This document shows, piece by piece, positions 52,469 through 63,310 of a DNA stretch of 64,000 bases. Source of the stretch: Ustilago trichophora (Eukaryota; Basidiomycota; Ustilaginomycetes; Ustilaginales; Ustilaginaceae); NCBI GenBank assembly GCA_900323505.1, contig OOIN01000008.1, forward strand, positions 1,256,501 through 1,320,500, in the 5' to 3' direction. The notes under the pieces were generated by a model, which saw only the letters and a program-made list of their open reading frames with translations, did not search any database and had not been told where the DNA came from. Each line of letters begins with the position of its first letter. The first letter of the stretch is position 1. The translations under genes and the position numbers were made by a program.

Positions 52469-54436
52469 ATGCACAAGAAGGATCCCACTCCGGCCTTTGC
52501 GCGATCGATACCCAAGCACCTGCTCACTGGTCTTTGGAATTTCGCCGTGGACGACGATGACGTTGGGCTAGAAGAATGCTGGTACAAGACCGACAAGCTC
52601 TATAGCACCCCGCAAGCTATCATCGTGCCGTACAGCCCCGAAACAGCAGCTTCTGATGTCGCTGACCCTCGCCAGCACAACATCGTATGGTACAAAAAGA
52701 CGATCAAGTGGGACACGGTTTCTCCGCACAGTCGCGGTGCTAGTCCTAACTCGAGAAGATACTTTCTCCACTTTGAAGCCGTGGATTACGAATGTATCGT
52801 TTGGGTTCAGGGTCGCATGGTCGGCAGCCATGTAGGCGGGCAGACCCCGTTCTCTTTCGAGATCACGGAGCATGTTCGAGATCTTCACAAGCTCTCTGAT
52901 GATCGGAAGCTCGTCGTCGTCGTACGTGCCAAAGATTCAGCGCAAGACATGTCGCAGCCTCGTGGCAAACAGTACTGGAAGCAAGACAGCTACGGCGAGT
53001 GCAAACCCGAAAGCATCTTCTACACCCCAACAACGGGGATCTGGCAGGATGTTTGGATGGAAGCGCGCCCGATCAACCATCTCCGAAGCGCGCACTTTGT
53101 CAGCGACATTGACGCTGGAACAGTGCGTGCCGACGTTGAAGTAGATCTGCAAGATCCGGGCTGTTTGACGCGGAAGAAGAGCAATTCTGAGCACTGGGTA
53201 TCTTTCACCGTCCGACTCGGTGGCAAGGTCATTTCGTCTTGCAAGACGCTGGTCAGTCCACAGACACAAAGCTGCTCCACCGTGATCAACGTTAGGCAAG
53301 CCGGAGTCCAACCGGAAGGGTCTCTACGAGCTCGACTCACCACGCCTGGGGTCCTGCCTCCCGAGGTTAATCGCGATCGATGGGACAACGGGTTGGCACT
53401 CTGGTCGCCCGAGAGCCCCACATTGTACGATGTTGAAATCCGACTTCTCGACGAAAAGGATACATCGGTAGACCTGGTGCATAGCTACTTTGGCATGCGC
53501 AAGGTGTCGATTGACGACCAGGGCAGATTTTGTCTCAACAACCGGGTATATTTCCAAAAGCTGATCCTCAACCAAGGCTACTGGCTCGATTGTGGTCTCA
53601 GTGCCCCCAGCTACGATACATTCGCAGACGAGATCAAGCAAATCAAGCAGATGGGATTCAACGGCGTACGTATGCATCAAAAGGTAGAGAGCCAGCAGTT
53701 CCTGTGCGAAGCTGATCGCTTGGGACTGTTGGTCTGGGGAGAGATGGCCAATGCTTACGAGTTTAGCAGCAGCTACATTGAGCGTTTCACCAAAGAATGG
53801 ATCGACGTTGTGCGACGGGATATGTCGCATCCTTGCATCGTAGCTTGGGTCCCCATCAACGAGTCGTGGGGGGTACCTTCGCTCAACACTTCTGCGCAGC
53901 AACGATCGCATCTCTTGTCGTTGTATCACTTGACAAAGGCGCTAGATCCCACGAGACCTGTTATTGACAATGATGGATGGCAACACGTTGAGACGGATTT
54001 CATTACTGTACACGACTATCGTTCTGCTCCTGAGCTCGAAGCCGGATTCTCCACCCGGGCAGCAGCTCTATCCGAACGAGTCACAGGATACCCGATTCTC
54101 CTCTCCCCGCTTTCCACCAGTGAAAAGCGCCATACCCTCCCGATCCTTTGTACCGAATTTGGCGGGTTGGCGCTCAGAGTCGACAACGTCGCCACTACAG
54201 CCAACGGCGTAGAATGGGGCTATGCAAACGCCTCGTCCCAACAAGACTTTTTAAGCCAGTTTGAAGCGCTAGTGAAAGCTCTGACCAAAACAGGACCAGA
54301 TGGGAATAGAGTAGTGCAGGGCTTCTGCTATACCCAATTCACCGACGTCGAACAGGAGGTCAACGGTCTTTTGACCAGAGATAGGAAGTTCAAAGTCGCG
54401 CCAGAGAAGATCAAGGCGATCCTCGATGCCATTTGA
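52469..54436 (+). CDS. Glycoside hydrolase family 2 enzyme, cytosolic type
   Basis: 655-aa exo-glycosidase of GH2 (beta-galactosidase/glucuronidase/mannosidase superfamily). An N-terminal jelly-roll sugar-binding domain contains YFLHFEAVDYECIVWVQGR, followed by an immunoglobulin-like domain (about 200-365) and the TIM barrel. The acid/base is E465 in VPINESWG; the nucleophile is E563 in CTEFGG. The NQGYWLD and NGVRMHQK barrel motifs precede them. No signal peptide is visible; the frame extends 66 bp upstream without an ATG, so 52469 is used. Substrate cannot be assigned by eye; similar fungal genes are usually called beta-galactosidase- or beta-glucuronidase-like. Single exon. It is convergent with BFR1 (237 bp). 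Confidence 0.85.
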   Translation: MHKKDPTPAFARSIPKHLLTGLWNFAVDDDDVGLEECWYKTDKLYSTPQAIIVPYSPETAASDVADPRQHNIVWYKKTIKWDTVSPHSRGASPNSRRYFLHFEAVDYECIVWVQGRMVGSHVGGQTPFSFEITEHVRDLHKLSDDRKLVVVVRAKDSAQDMSQPRGKQYWKQDSYGECKPESIFYTPTTGIWQDVWMEARPINHLRSAHFVSDIDAGTVRADVEVDLQDPGCLTRKKSNSEHWVSFTVRLGGKVISSCKTLVSPQTQSCSTVINVRQAGVQPEGSLRARLTTPGVLPPEVNRDRWDNGLALWSPESPTLYDVEIRLLDEKDTSVDLVHSYFGMRKVSIDDQGRFCLNNRVYFQKLILNQGYWLDCGLSAPSYDTFADEIKQIKQMGFNGVRMHQKVESQQFLCEADRLGLLVWGEMANAYEFSSSYIERFTKEWIDVVRRDMSHPCIVAWVPINESWGVPSLNTSAQQRSHLLSLYHLTKALDPTRPVIDNDGWQHVETDFITVHDYRSAPELEAGFSTRAAALSERVTGYPILLSPLSTSEKRHTLPILCTEFGGLALRVDNVATTANGVEWGYANASSQQDFLSQFEALVKALTKTGPDGNRVVQGFCYTQFTDVEQEVNGLLTRDRKFKVAPEKIKAILDAI

Positions 54437-54673
54437 GCAAGAGAAACCGACACCAATTTGTGGTCCTTGTGCTGATCGTGTCCTCGGTGAAATTGATGCA
54501 CAGCAGTCAAGATGCATGAAGCAGAACCATTCAATTGAGAACGGGCATTGTCGAGAACGAGTGAGTGATATCTATGTACAGTTGTATGATAAGTTTTGAC
54601 TGGGGGAATGACGCTTATTCAGTCTCCCGACCTTGATCGATGACGTTGCTTCGAGAAGGACATTACCACGAGC

Positions 54674-56215
54674 TTAGTTCTGGACTTTTTCAGTCTTGTC
54701 CTCAGCGTCGTCGGCATCGTCATCCTTGATGCTAGTCTTGGCGAGCATCTTCTCGACCCTCTCTACATTTTCCTTGGTGACGCGAGCCTGGTTCGAGACA
54801 AAGTACTGACGCTTGAGCTTCAAGTTTTCAACGACACGGCTAACGTCGGCGGCGTTGGTGGGTGGAGGGATGCTCAATGCGAGCAGAGCCGAAAGCGTTC
54901 CGAGGGGCACGTTGAGCTTGTCACCACTTGCTCCGTTGGTAGCGGTCGACGAAGCGTTTTCGTCCGCAACAGCGTTGTCAGCCGCGTTGAGATCCAGAGG
55001 TGTTCCTCGACGGTTAGACTTGCCTGCACCACGAGGCTTGCGAGCTTTACCAGCAAAGTAGGTCTCCTCATCCTCGTTCTTCTGACGCAAAACGGCACCC
55101 TTGGGAACCATGGCTTCCGAGTTGACCTGGCGAAGGTTCAATGCTTTACCACCAACAGTCTTTGGCCCCTGTTCGGCTTCCGACTTTTTGGCCTCTTCGG
55201 TGGCGCTACCCTTGGAGAAGTATGCAATGAGGACATCGCAGTCCTCGATCTCCTTTGCGAAGGCGGGGAGAGCGGCATCCTCGCGAAGCTGCTGCTCGTG
55301 CTCCTTTCTCTTCTCGGCCTCTTGGGCTGCACGTTCGTCGCGCTGCTTCTGGAGACGCTTCTCACGTTCAGAGTTGAGCTTGGCGTAGAAGGTGTCGTTG
55401 GCGGCACGGAAGGCTGCTTGACGGTCGCGACGGGTTTGGTAGAGCGCGTCGAGCTTGGCACTGAGAGAAGTGCGTTGGTCGAGCAACTTTCCACGAGAAC
55501 CGGCTTGCTTGTCCTGCTCGGCCTGGATGGCGTCCAACTCGGCCTTGATCTCATCGTATCGCTTGTTCAGAGCCTTGGCTTCGGGAGAGTCGAGGGTGGC
55601 CTTGAGGGCGTCGACCTTGCTTCGGTCTGCATCGATCTCGGCTTGGAGCTTGTCAAAGTTCTCTACGGTCTTGCGGTTCTTTTTAAGCTGAGAGATTTCC
55701 GAAAGAGCCTTCTTCTCTTCGACCAGCTTCATGGAGCCAGACTCGACCTGCTGCTCGAGACGAGCGATTCGTGAGTCGACATCGGCGGTGCTCTTGTAAG
55801 GGGTTTTGGACTTGGCATGCTGAAGATCCTTGATTTTCTTGCCAATCGAGTCCTGGAGAGTGCGGAGGTCTTCGAGAGTCTTGCCACGGGCGCCCTTGGA
55901 GCCGGCCTGCTGGTTGCGGAGGGTGTCAAGCTCTGCGCGGAGCTGGGAACGGCGGATACCGGCGGGGGAGTCCTTGGAAGGGCCAGCGCCAGAGAGGAGC
56001 GAACGGACCTGGTTGAGCTCCTTCTGAACGGCATCGATGGACTTGGAGAGCTTGTCGAGCTCGGCGGTGTTGGCGGCGGGGTCGGGCTTGCCACCGGTGA
56101 GCTTGGCGATTTCGACAGCGTCAGGGTTGCCTGCGGGGCGGTCGTGCTTCTTTTCGGTAGTGGCGCCGTTGGGGGCCGTGGGAGCGGTGGTGGTGGTGGG
56201 AGTAGTGTCTGCCAT
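54674..56215 (-). CDS. BFR1: Bfr1-type mRNA-associated coiled-coil protein
   Basis: 513-aa protein matching Bfr1, which in yeast associates with polysomes and ER-bound mRNAs (with Scp160) and affects secretion and nuclear segregation. The N terminus is Thr/Pro/Ala-rich; residues about 45-330 form one long coiled coil rich in Lys, Glu, Gln and Ala (NQVRSLLSGAG; KKIKDLQHAKSKTPYKS; ARLEQQVESGSMKLVEEKKAL). A short ordered domain lies at about 325-400 with DCDVLIAYFSKGS and a KARKPRG basic patch. The C-terminal domain has LNVPLGTLSALLALSIPPPTNA, which looks family-specific, and a final acidic tail. The ATG at 56215 fits. Single exon. Divergent from the TMEM14 gene. Confidence 0.88.
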   Translation of the reverse strand: MADTTPTTTTAPTAPNGATTEKKHDRPAGNPDAVEIAKLTGGKPDPAANTAELDKLSKSIDAVQKELNQVRSLLSGAGPSKDSPAGIRRSQLRAELDTLRNQQAGSKGARGKTLEDLRTLQDSIGKKIKDLQHAKSKTPYKSTADVDSRIARLEQQVESGSMKLVEEKKALSEISQLKKNRKTVENFDKLQAEIDADRSKVDALKATLDSPEAKALNKRYDEIKAELDAIQAEQDKQAGSRGKLLDQRTSLSAKLDALYQTRRDRQAAFRAANDTFYAKLNSEREKRLQKQRDERAAQEAEKRKEHEQQLREDAALPAFAKEIEDCDVLIAYFSKGSATEEAKKSEAEQGPKTVGGKALNLRQVNSEAMVPKGAVLRQKNEDEETYFAGKARKPRGAGKSNRRGTPLDLNAADNAVADENASSTATNGASGDKLNVPLGTLSALLALSIPPPTNAADVSRVVENLKLKRQYFVSNQARVTKENVERVEKMLAKTSIKDDDADDAEDKTEKVQN

Positions 56216-56469
56216 TTTGCGACGAACCGAGAACGAGGGAAGAGGACCGAAGAAGACAAGAGGTTGAGACTAGGACAGATGCGATCACCGAGTGTTTGTT
56301 CGACAGCGAAAGGATGATGACAACGAGACGAGGAGAGGACGAGAAGGAGAAAAAAGTGTGGGTGAGAATGTGCACACGAGAGCAAAGTGATTGCGTGGAA
56401 GGGTGCTGGCGCGGGGATGGCGACACACTCGAATCGACCCTCGACAAGAAGCACACCCTCATGAGAAAG

Positions 56470-56519
<50 letters not shown>

Positions 56520-57029
56520 CGAGTCCAACTCTCTAGATTGCACCTTTGTGTTAAACAGGTGGCCGTGTGACTTTGGAGAGAGGACAGTTTGATTGGGCCA
56601 CACAAAAGCCTCTTTTCCGCTTCTTCGTGGCTTGGCCGAGACACACAGGAGAAATGGGCGCACTTTGCCCTGATTCGGCTCCTCTTTCGCTTTTCTTCCA
56701 AAAAAAGAGAGCTTCTCCTTCCACATTGACGGCGAGAGAAAGGATGTTAAGATAGACGATGGTGACAGTTTGTGGTTGAAAATCGCAGCAGCCCGATCGC
56801 AAACAGCGATTCCGCGGGGCCGCGCTTGAGCCAATTCTCTCGCTCAACCTCCACGGCAAATTGTCGCTACCCGGCAACCAACCAACCAACCAACCAACCA
56901 TTAATCCTCGTAGAGCAGCTTTCCGATTCCTTCCCTCCTTTCTTTCGTCTCTATAACCGCCATTTCTACCGTCCTTTCTCCCGTCCTTTCTCCCTCACCT
57001 ATCCCCCCTAACTTTCACTTGCAGCAAAG
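56216..57029. promoter_or_regulatory. Divergent BFR1-TMEM14 region with (CA)n and probable 5' UTR intron end
   Basis: 0.8 kb between divergent genes. It contains (CA)n at 56471-56515 and a short CAAC repeat at about 56877-56900 (ACCAACCAACC...). Just before the TMEM14 ATG lies CTAACTTTCACTTGCAG, an ideal branch site plus acceptor ending at about 57023, so a 5' UTR intron is likely; its donor was not identified. Confidence 0.45.
56471..56515. repeat. (CA)n microsatellite, about 22 units
   Basis: Uninterrupted CA run upstream of BFR1, reading as (GT)n on its coding strand; it is likely in the BFR1 promoter or 5' UTR. Confidence 0.95.
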
Positions 57030-57436
57030 ATGTCCGAGCATCCCGCATTCACAATGGCCGGCCTCTGCGGCGTCGGCGGTCTGATCGGTTTTGCCAAGAC
57101 CCGCTCCATCCCTTCCCTCGTTGCCGGTGTCGGCGTTGGCGCACTCTACGCCCTCGCAGCTACGAGGATCAAGAACGGCGGTGACTACGGCTATGAAATC
57201 GCTGCCGGAGCTAGCGCATTGCTGATGGGTAGCAGCGCTCCTAGATTCCGCAAGGGACCCGTGCCAATGGGTCTTACGCTCACAAGTGCCTTGGCTCTCG
57301 CTTACTACGGTAAGAAGGTATGTATCTTGTTGTTGACATATCGGGGGTAAAGGCGCCAACGGTGTGATGAGAGTCCCACGAGACTGATACTTGGCGATGT
57401 TTCTGCTTTCTGTAGGTGTACGACTTCCGACAGTAA
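57030..57436 (+). CDS. TMEM14-family small membrane protein (two exons)
   Basis: Small multi-helix protein of the TMEM14 family; an animal member (TMEM14C) moves porphyrin intermediates into mitochondria, while fungal roles are unclear. Model: join(57030-57317, 57416-57436), 102 aa. Exon 1 holds the family features: FTMAGLCGVGGLIGFAKTRSIPSLVAGVGVG, then YEIAAGASALLMGSSAPRFRKG and TLTSALALAYYGKK, giving four short hydrophobic helices with many small residues. Intron 1 (98 bp) starts GTATGT and ends TGTAG; exon 2 adds VYDFRQ. The ATG at 57030 is preceded 7 bp upstream by a splice-acceptor-like CAG. Convergent with the next gene. Confidence 0.88.
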
Positions 57437-57846
57437 ACCGCAAGTGGTCCAGTCCGCCATGACAGCCGAGTCGACAGCACCATCAGTTGCGGCTCCTTTG
57501 TCTTACTAGCTCCTTCTGACCAAACAAACCACCGCTTCTCACCAGCCAACCTGGCCGTGCATCTCTTCCCGGGCTACAGTGCTAAGCAAGCAGTGCTTTT
57601 TGGCAGGAACAGTGCAAGTTTCATGGAACATGAGCCCACGAGATTGTTCGACCGTGTCTCTAATAACTTTTCGAATGCTGAAAAAGGAGCGTGGTAGATT
57701 GCAGTGTCCCATGTGCAAACAAAGGTAAGGGTTACAAACAGTCCTGCAGGCGCATCTTGCAGAGCGCAAGAGAGACCGAAAGAAGGAGCATCTATAGAGG
57801 TACATGGAAGGGGAAAGGGCTACAAATCAAGCTAGATCAACCCCGC

Positions 57847-59544
57847 TTACTGCGCACCATGTGTATATTCGGACGCTCTGCCGTGTTGTGGAGATGGTAT
57901 TGATGTATTGCCGCCGTAGGGGTCGCGTTGGGCACTACTGCTACCGCCGACATTGCCGGCGTTGGGATTGTTCTGAAGCCAGCCGCCATACTCTGGAGGC
58001 AGCTCGTCGACGACTTCCTCGTCCTCCGTGTCGCTGGAAGGCTGTGGCAGGGCTCCGCCGTCGGTGTGCTGGACGACGCGTCGGGTTGCGCGAGCGTCTC
58101 TCCTTGCCTGTTCAGCTGCTGCGTGCGCCTTTGACGGCGATCGTGCGGGCGCGTGCAGTGCAGCGCTTGATGAAGAAGCGTACGAGGCATCCACTAGGCT
58201 GTTATCGTGCTCGGCGCCTACGCTTCGCGATGAGAAGGGGTTCTGGCTAGACTGCGAGTTGGTCGAGATGTTTCCAGGGCGTGGAGGGTACTCATCGCTC
58301 GGCGAAGCTCCTGTGGACGAGATGCCGGCGGCGCTGAGAAGCTCACCATAGCTCGGATTGGTCGAGTTGGGCGAAGTCATCTCGAGGCTTTGGCCGTATC
58401 GACCTTCGGGCGACGAGCCGTTGTGATGCCTGGGCTCGTATACGAACGGTGAGACAGCGTACGACGAGTTGGCTGGTCGACCGTCCTCGGTCTGGCCTCC
58501 AGGTCCATTGCGTCGTGCGCTACGTCGTGGATGGGTCCCAGCCCAATCCTCGTCTTCGTCGCCATCGAGGTCAACAAAGCGAACCTCTTCGCTGCGTGCC
58601 ATGTCGCGCTTTGCTTTTTGCCTCCTTCGGTACAAGAGGAACGCGACCAGGCATCCGATCGCTAGGCCGAATGCGATGGCACCTCCAATGGCGCCTCCTG
58701 CAATGGCACCTGTCTGATGTGACGAGTCCTTTTCCGGTGTAGGGCGCGAGGTGGAAATGGCTCCTGGAAGGTTGCTGTACATGGCGACGGTGGATGCAAT
58801 GGGAAGCGCAAGGTTGGACTTGTCCGGAAACCTATACGATGTACCCAAACAAAAGGGACTGAAGGTTGAAGGACCCACAGTGTAAATCTCGGAAGCACCA
58901 CCGCTACCAGGCCCTGAGGCATCTCCGAGCACCATCTGGAACTGGGTGCCCTGGGCAAAGGGAACATAGCTCAGGTAGTTGAAGTTGGAGATGTTGAGCG
59001 TGTATCGGTCTGGAACTTGAACGGATACGGGGGTGCCGCCCAAGGGAACAAAGCTGATGGTGAATGGCCTTGTACCTCTTGTGCCAATGTTGTAAAAGTT
59101 GACCGCACCGCACTGAATCATGGAGCCATTCTTGGGATCAGCAGCGTAGGTGAAGGCGGCACTGCCTGTGTAAGCAGGGCAGTCGGATTTGGCGTCGGAT
59201 GGGGTGTTGATGCCGAGAGCCTGAGTGGTGTTGCCATCCCCCCTAGAATCGCCGACAGTGACGACGTACGAAGTGAAACCCGCGGTCGGGGGAGGGACGA
59301 CGTACTGGAAAGTGATGTACTCGGCACCAGGCTGGTAGTCGCTGTTGATCCTGTAAGTCTGAGCGAAACCATGATTGGCGAGAACCCAAACGGTGTACGG
59401 GAAGCCCGATGGCTCTGCTTTCCATGTGACGTTGAGCGGCACGCACTGTTGCGAGACGGTGTAGTTGAGCGGAAAGGCGGTTGCTGGCCTTGAGAGGCCA
59501 ATACACGCCAGTGCGACGAGCAAGGGGAGATAGAGCCGCCACAT
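57847..59544 (-). CDS. Type I plasma-membrane-like protein with signal peptide, unknown function
   Basis: 565 aa. Signal peptide at residues 1-23 (MWRLYLPLLVALACIGLSRPATA), ectodomain of about 250 residues with a few Cys and several N-x-S/T sites, then one transmembrane segment at about 276-305 rich in Gly and Ala, followed by a YRRRQKAKR stop-transfer. The cytosolic tail is Ser/Pro-rich, with an acidic DGDEDED patch and an Arg/Ala stretch near the end. The ectodomain looks like the repeated beta-sandwich or cell-surface proteins common in basidiomycetes, but I cannot name a family. The ATG at 59544 starts the signal peptide. Single exon. Possible roles are wall sensing or adhesion, which is speculation. 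Confidence 0.78.
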   Translation of the reverse strand: MWRLYLPLLVALACIGLSRPATAFPLNYTVSQQCVPLNVTWKAEPSGFPYTVWVLANHGFAQTYRINSDYQPGAEYITFQYVVPPPTAGFTSYVVTVGDSRGDGNTTQALGINTPSDAKSDCPAYTGSAAFTYAADPKNGSMIQCGAVNFYNIGTRGTRPFTISFVPLGGTPVSVQVPDRYTLNISNFNYLSYVPFAQGTQFQMVLGDASGPGSGGASEIYTVGPSTFSPFCLGTSYRFPDKSNLALPIASTVAMYSNLPGAISTSRPTPEKDSSHQTGAIAGGAIGGAIAFGLAIGCLVAFLLYRRRQKAKRDMARSEEVRFVDLDGDEDEDWAGTHPRRSARRNGPGGQTEDGRPANSSYAVSPFVYEPRHHNGSSPEGRYGQSLEMTSPNSTNPSYGELLSAAGISSTGASPSDEYPPRPGNISTNSQSSQNPFSSRSVGAEHDNSLVDASYASSSSAALHAPARSPSKAHAAAEQARRDARATRRVVQHTDGGALPQPSSDTEDEEVVDELPPEYGGWLQNNPNAGNVGGSSSAQRDPYGGNTSIPSPQHGRASEYTHGAQ

Positions 59545-61612
59545 TGTGAGAGGAAACCCTCGTCGACGGGGAGCGCGCCGATACGATGTGGCTTGATCCG
59601 ATGCTGAAGGTTGGTCGAGCGATGGACACTAAGTGTGGATGATGGGTGATCGGCAAGGTATTTGCTGACTGCTGGGTTTAGAAGCGCGGTGATGATGAAG
59701 CGGCCATGAACAACAATGGAGCGAGTGAGGTGAGTCGCCCAAGAGATGCACCTATGCCGATGATGTCCCTCGGCGTGGTTTCGGAGCGTTGAGCTGCGTC
59801 GACTGACGGGAGCGCTATCGCGATGTCACGACTGAGCTGATGCCAGGTCGTGTTGGTTCAAAAGCCTGGTTCGAGAGAGAGAGAGAGAGAAAATGATCGA
59901 AATGAGAAAGAGAGAGGCCAGATTGAGACTGAGCGTAGGATGAAACGAGTGACAAAAGAATAAAGAAGAAACGGAGCACGTTGTTCAGAGATGTCAATGT
60001 GACCAGTCGGAAGAGCCGACAGAGCGACAGATAGGAAGGATGTGCTGAAAGGAATAGAGAGGTGATTAGACGATGATGGCGAGGAGATAGGAGGTGGAGA
60101 GAGAATTGTGAGTCGTTTCGTTTCATCTTTGGCACACTTACCTCCTCTCCGCCTTCTCCAACATGCAGCTTGAGACAGCCTCAAAGAAGCGCATCATCTG
60201 CAAACTGCGTGGGCAAGAACTCCTTTTTTGCGTGACCTTTTTTCTTTTTCTTTTTTTTTTGGAACCCCACGTTGCAAACTTGGGTGAGAGAAGCTGACTT
60301 TTGTGTTTGTATGTCTTTCGCCCGCACCGATGCTCTGGACCCGATCGCATCGCATCGTAGCGTACTGCAGCGCATGTACACACGCACACGCCAGGCAGAC
60401 GCAAACACATACAGCGGCGAGTTCTGAGCAGCACACGCTAAGTCTGCTAGCGAGAGGGGCCAAGCATCGAAGTACTAAAAGGTGGCCAAAACTTCTTGGC
60501 GTGGCCCTGTTCGGGGCTGAGATCCAATTTTTTACAGATTTAGTGCATCGTCTGGAAGAAGACTAGTCTGTCTCTTGTCGCATGCCATGCCATGAGGCAC
60601 GATACGCGGTTGCGGATTGCTTGTACTGCACAGTACTGCACAGTACAGTACAGTACAGTACAGTACAGTACGGTACTGTATTGGCGCGTAGCCGCAATTG
60701 AGCTGATTGTCTGTATCGGTCAACCTCGCACGCTTTTTCTCATACAGTACTTTGTTCCCTTTGAGTGCTGCTCTTCGATGCGAGCCAAAATGACAGCATT
60801 CCATTTTGGCCTACCTCTAAGCGAGTCGTTGCAGTCGTTGCGATCCGAAGTTGACGAGATGACCTTTTACTGTGCAGCTCAAATTCGACCCGGCTGTGGC
60901 TCTAACTAGTGGATCACAGCACAGCCTATTCCACGCACAATGCCAGCTTCAAATCTTGTCCAGTGCTACGGCCAAGCGACGCTGCCGTCCGTCCGTCTCC
61001 GCCTTGGCGTCGTCCTTACGCTTTCGTTGCTCATCACCACAATCTTCAGTTTCTCACCACCGTTGATAGACACCAACTTTACCTCCAAACAACAGCAACA
61101 AGATCTCTGCCTTGACTGCGTATGGGGGGACAAGAGGGACCAAGAGTAGGAGATGCTGGGCTTCCCACACGCAGCGAGATCTGCAGTTCGGCTTCGGATA
61201 AGTCGGCTTGCATGAACCGCGCTCTATTGTTGAGCAATTCGACTACTCTGTACTTCACGCTGGCAATCTCTCGTTCTCGTTGTCCTCCAAGGCGTCTGTT
61301 GCGCTTGTATCCGACGGCACCTTCTCTCTGATGACATGCTGTGCACTGTGTGGACAAGGTGAATACCCCTAAATCTCGTATAAGAGGATGCGAGTTTCTT
61401 TGCCATTTCGGAAATAGGACGCAGGCAAACCAGAGGCGGTGCGAAACGCAATTCCACAGACCATGCATTGCATCCTATGCAAGGTCGGCACATTTCCGAA
61501 CACACACACACACACACACACTCATCATATCGAGATCGATCAGGCACCGCGGTCGATTGCTCGACCATCGGGCAATCATTGCTCATCATGATGAGGACCA
61601 TGCATAGATACA
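59545..61612. other. 2-kb gene-free stretch
   Basis: Upstream of the type I membrane protein gene and downstream of CSN4. It contains a GA run at 59875-59890, T-rich stretches around 60237-60260, the (CAGTA)n cluster at 60621-60681 and (CA)n at about 61501-61521. No convincing coding frame. Confidence 0.5.
60621..60681. repeat. (CAGTA)n / CAGTACTG repeat cluster
   Basis: Begins TTGTACTGCACAGTACTGCA and continues as seven or so CAGTA units, then CGGTACTGTA. Because TACTG is the reverse complement of CAGTA, the cluster can form nested hairpins. Confidence 0.85.
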
Positions 61613-63310
61613 CTAGACCGCAACACCGGTCGCAGAAACCTGGTTGATTCGCAGACAGACGTCCTCGAGCGCACCGGTGATCTGTGCGATCTGTTGGTCC
61701 CACCTCCGGGTCCACTTGGTGTCGATGTCTCCGCCGCTGTTGACACCGCCTTCGCCTCCTCCACCACCACTGGCCCCGCTGCCATCTACGCCTCCCTCGC
61801 CTTTAGTTGCCTCGAGCCCGCCTGCCGTCGTCTCGCCCTCACCACGTCGATCCTGATCCACGAAAAAGAGCACTCCACCTCCCCTTGCTCCCGCGCTTGC
61901 GGTGCTTCCCACCTGATCAATCCACCCCTTCAACCGGCCTTGCATGATCATCTTCCTCGCAATATCTTCGGCGCCTTCCGGGCTTAAATCCACCAGCGCG
62001 CCCAGCCCCGCTAGCGTGATGTTGTCGTACAACCTCGATGCGCTGAGCACGTTGTGCTCGATCATGGCACGATCCAGCACAGTCGATGGCGCGTGACGCA
62101 CTGCCTTGCTAGAACCTCCGTCCGCCACTGCGGTCGTAGAAGAGCTTGCTGGAGTTGGTCCAGATGAAGGCGCAAGTTTAGCAATCTGATGAGGAGAAAG
62201 AAGCTTTTCGAAACTCGCAATCTCGTCGGGACGAATGACACGATCCAAAAATACTTTCGATAAGATCGTGTACTGCGGCAAGGATGGAGTGCGGTCGTCG
62301 CGCATCAGTGTAGCTAATGTGCGCGCTCGCTGAGGTCCAGCAGGAGAGAGGATGGAAGCAGTCACAGCAGCCGAAAGCATCATTGCTCGATCGTCCTCGT
62401 CAATCTCTGCGACATAGCTCAGCTCGTGATATCGGACGGCCGCCTCGGCGAATCGTCGTTGTGAGTCATAGACGCGTGCTTGCGAGAGTCGGTATTGTAG
62501 ACCGAGCACCTTGGGATCTTCGAGCTTGTGTTTGGTGCTGCTGGGGCCCGCGCTAGCTGATCCGTCTTGGGCGTCCTCTCCAGCGCCTCTGCCTTCACCC
62601 GCGGCAGAAGACCCGGCTGCTTGCTGCTCTTGCTGCAGTTGATACTGAGAAGGGAGAGCGCCCGGCACGTTGTGGATGATCATACTTGCCCGCTTCAAAT
62701 ACATATCTGCTGCGACTGCATCGTCTCCCTCGAGGAGAAGCCGGACAATGCGTACATAGATGGAGAGCTTAAAGTGATCCGACACGTTGCGGTGACCTGA
62801 ATCCAGTGGGATCGCGAGCAGCACTCGTGCTGCCTCGTTCCAGTCTTCCTCGGCCTCTAGTAGACTAGCGAGCTGCATGCGCAAACTCGAAGCTTGCTCT
62901 TCGAAGCTCAGCACTTTCGGTTGCAGCTGCTCCAGTGCATTTTCGAGCATCTGTCGTCGGGTGTCGCTGTCGGCAATCGGCGGCATGTTTTCGTCCTCGA
63001 CATCTTGCATTTGATCCTTGTCCCGCTGCTGCGATGCGTACTCTTCTGCGATCCGCCCTACATGATGCTCGAGCGCAGTGAGTGCCTGTCTACCGATTAC
63101 GAGACCACCACCGGTGGAGTTCTGCTCGCTAAAGACCGCATGTCGCAGGTAGGCTGATGTTGCTTCCAGCAGATCGTGACGGCTCAGCTTGCTCGAAGGC
63201 TGTTGCAAGAGGTCTGAGATGAGCGAATCGTACGCTGCTAGGCGTGTATTGTTTGGCCGTGTTGCTACGTGCTGTAGCTGTGCCGTGAAGGAGTTCAAAG
63301 TGGAAGTCAT
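61613..63310 (-). CDS. csnD: COP9 signalosome subunit 4
   Basis: PCI-domain scaffold subunit of the COP9 signalosome, which removes Nedd8 from cullins. 565 aa. The N-terminal helical-repeat part includes VIGRQALTALEHHV and SLRMQLASLLEAEEDWNEAARVLLAIPLDSG, a hallmark of CSN4. SIYVRIVRLLLEGDDAVAADMYLKRASMII and LGLQYRLSQARVYDSQRRFAEAAVRYHEL follow. The PCI winged helix is around STVLDRAMIEHNVLSASRLYDNITLAGLGALV. Lineage-specific low-complexity inserts occur after LPSQYQL (Gln/Ala/Ser-rich) and near the C terminus (Gly/Glu-rich), which explain the larger size compared with ~400 aa in animals. The ATG at 63310 fits. Single exon. Confidence 0.9.
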   Translation of the reverse strand: MTSTLNSFTAQLQHVATRPNNTRLAAYDSLISDLLQQPSSKLSRHDLLEATSAYLRHAVFSEQNSTGGGLVIGRQALTALEHHVGRIAEEYASQQRDKDQMQDVEDENMPPIADSDTRRQMLENALEQLQPKVLSFEEQASSLRMQLASLLEAEEDWNEAARVLLAIPLDSGHRNVSDHFKLSIYVRIVRLLLEGDDAVAADMYLKRASMIIHNVPGALPSQYQLQQEQQAAGSSAAGEGRGAGEDAQDGSASAGPSSTKHKLEDPKVLGLQYRLSQARVYDSQRRFAEAAVRYHELSYVAEIDEDDRAMMLSAAVTASILSPAGPQRARTLATLMRDDRTPSLPQYTILSKVFLDRVIRPDEIASFEKLLSPHQIAKLAPSSGPTPASSSTTAVADGGSSKAVRHAPSTVLDRAMIEHNVLSASRLYDNITLAGLGALVDLSPEGAEDIARKMIMQGRLKGWIDQVGSTASAGARGGGVLFFVDQDRRGEGETTAGGLEATKGEGGVDGSGASGGGGGEGGVNSGGDIDTKWTRRWDQQIAQITGALEDVCLRINQVSATGVAV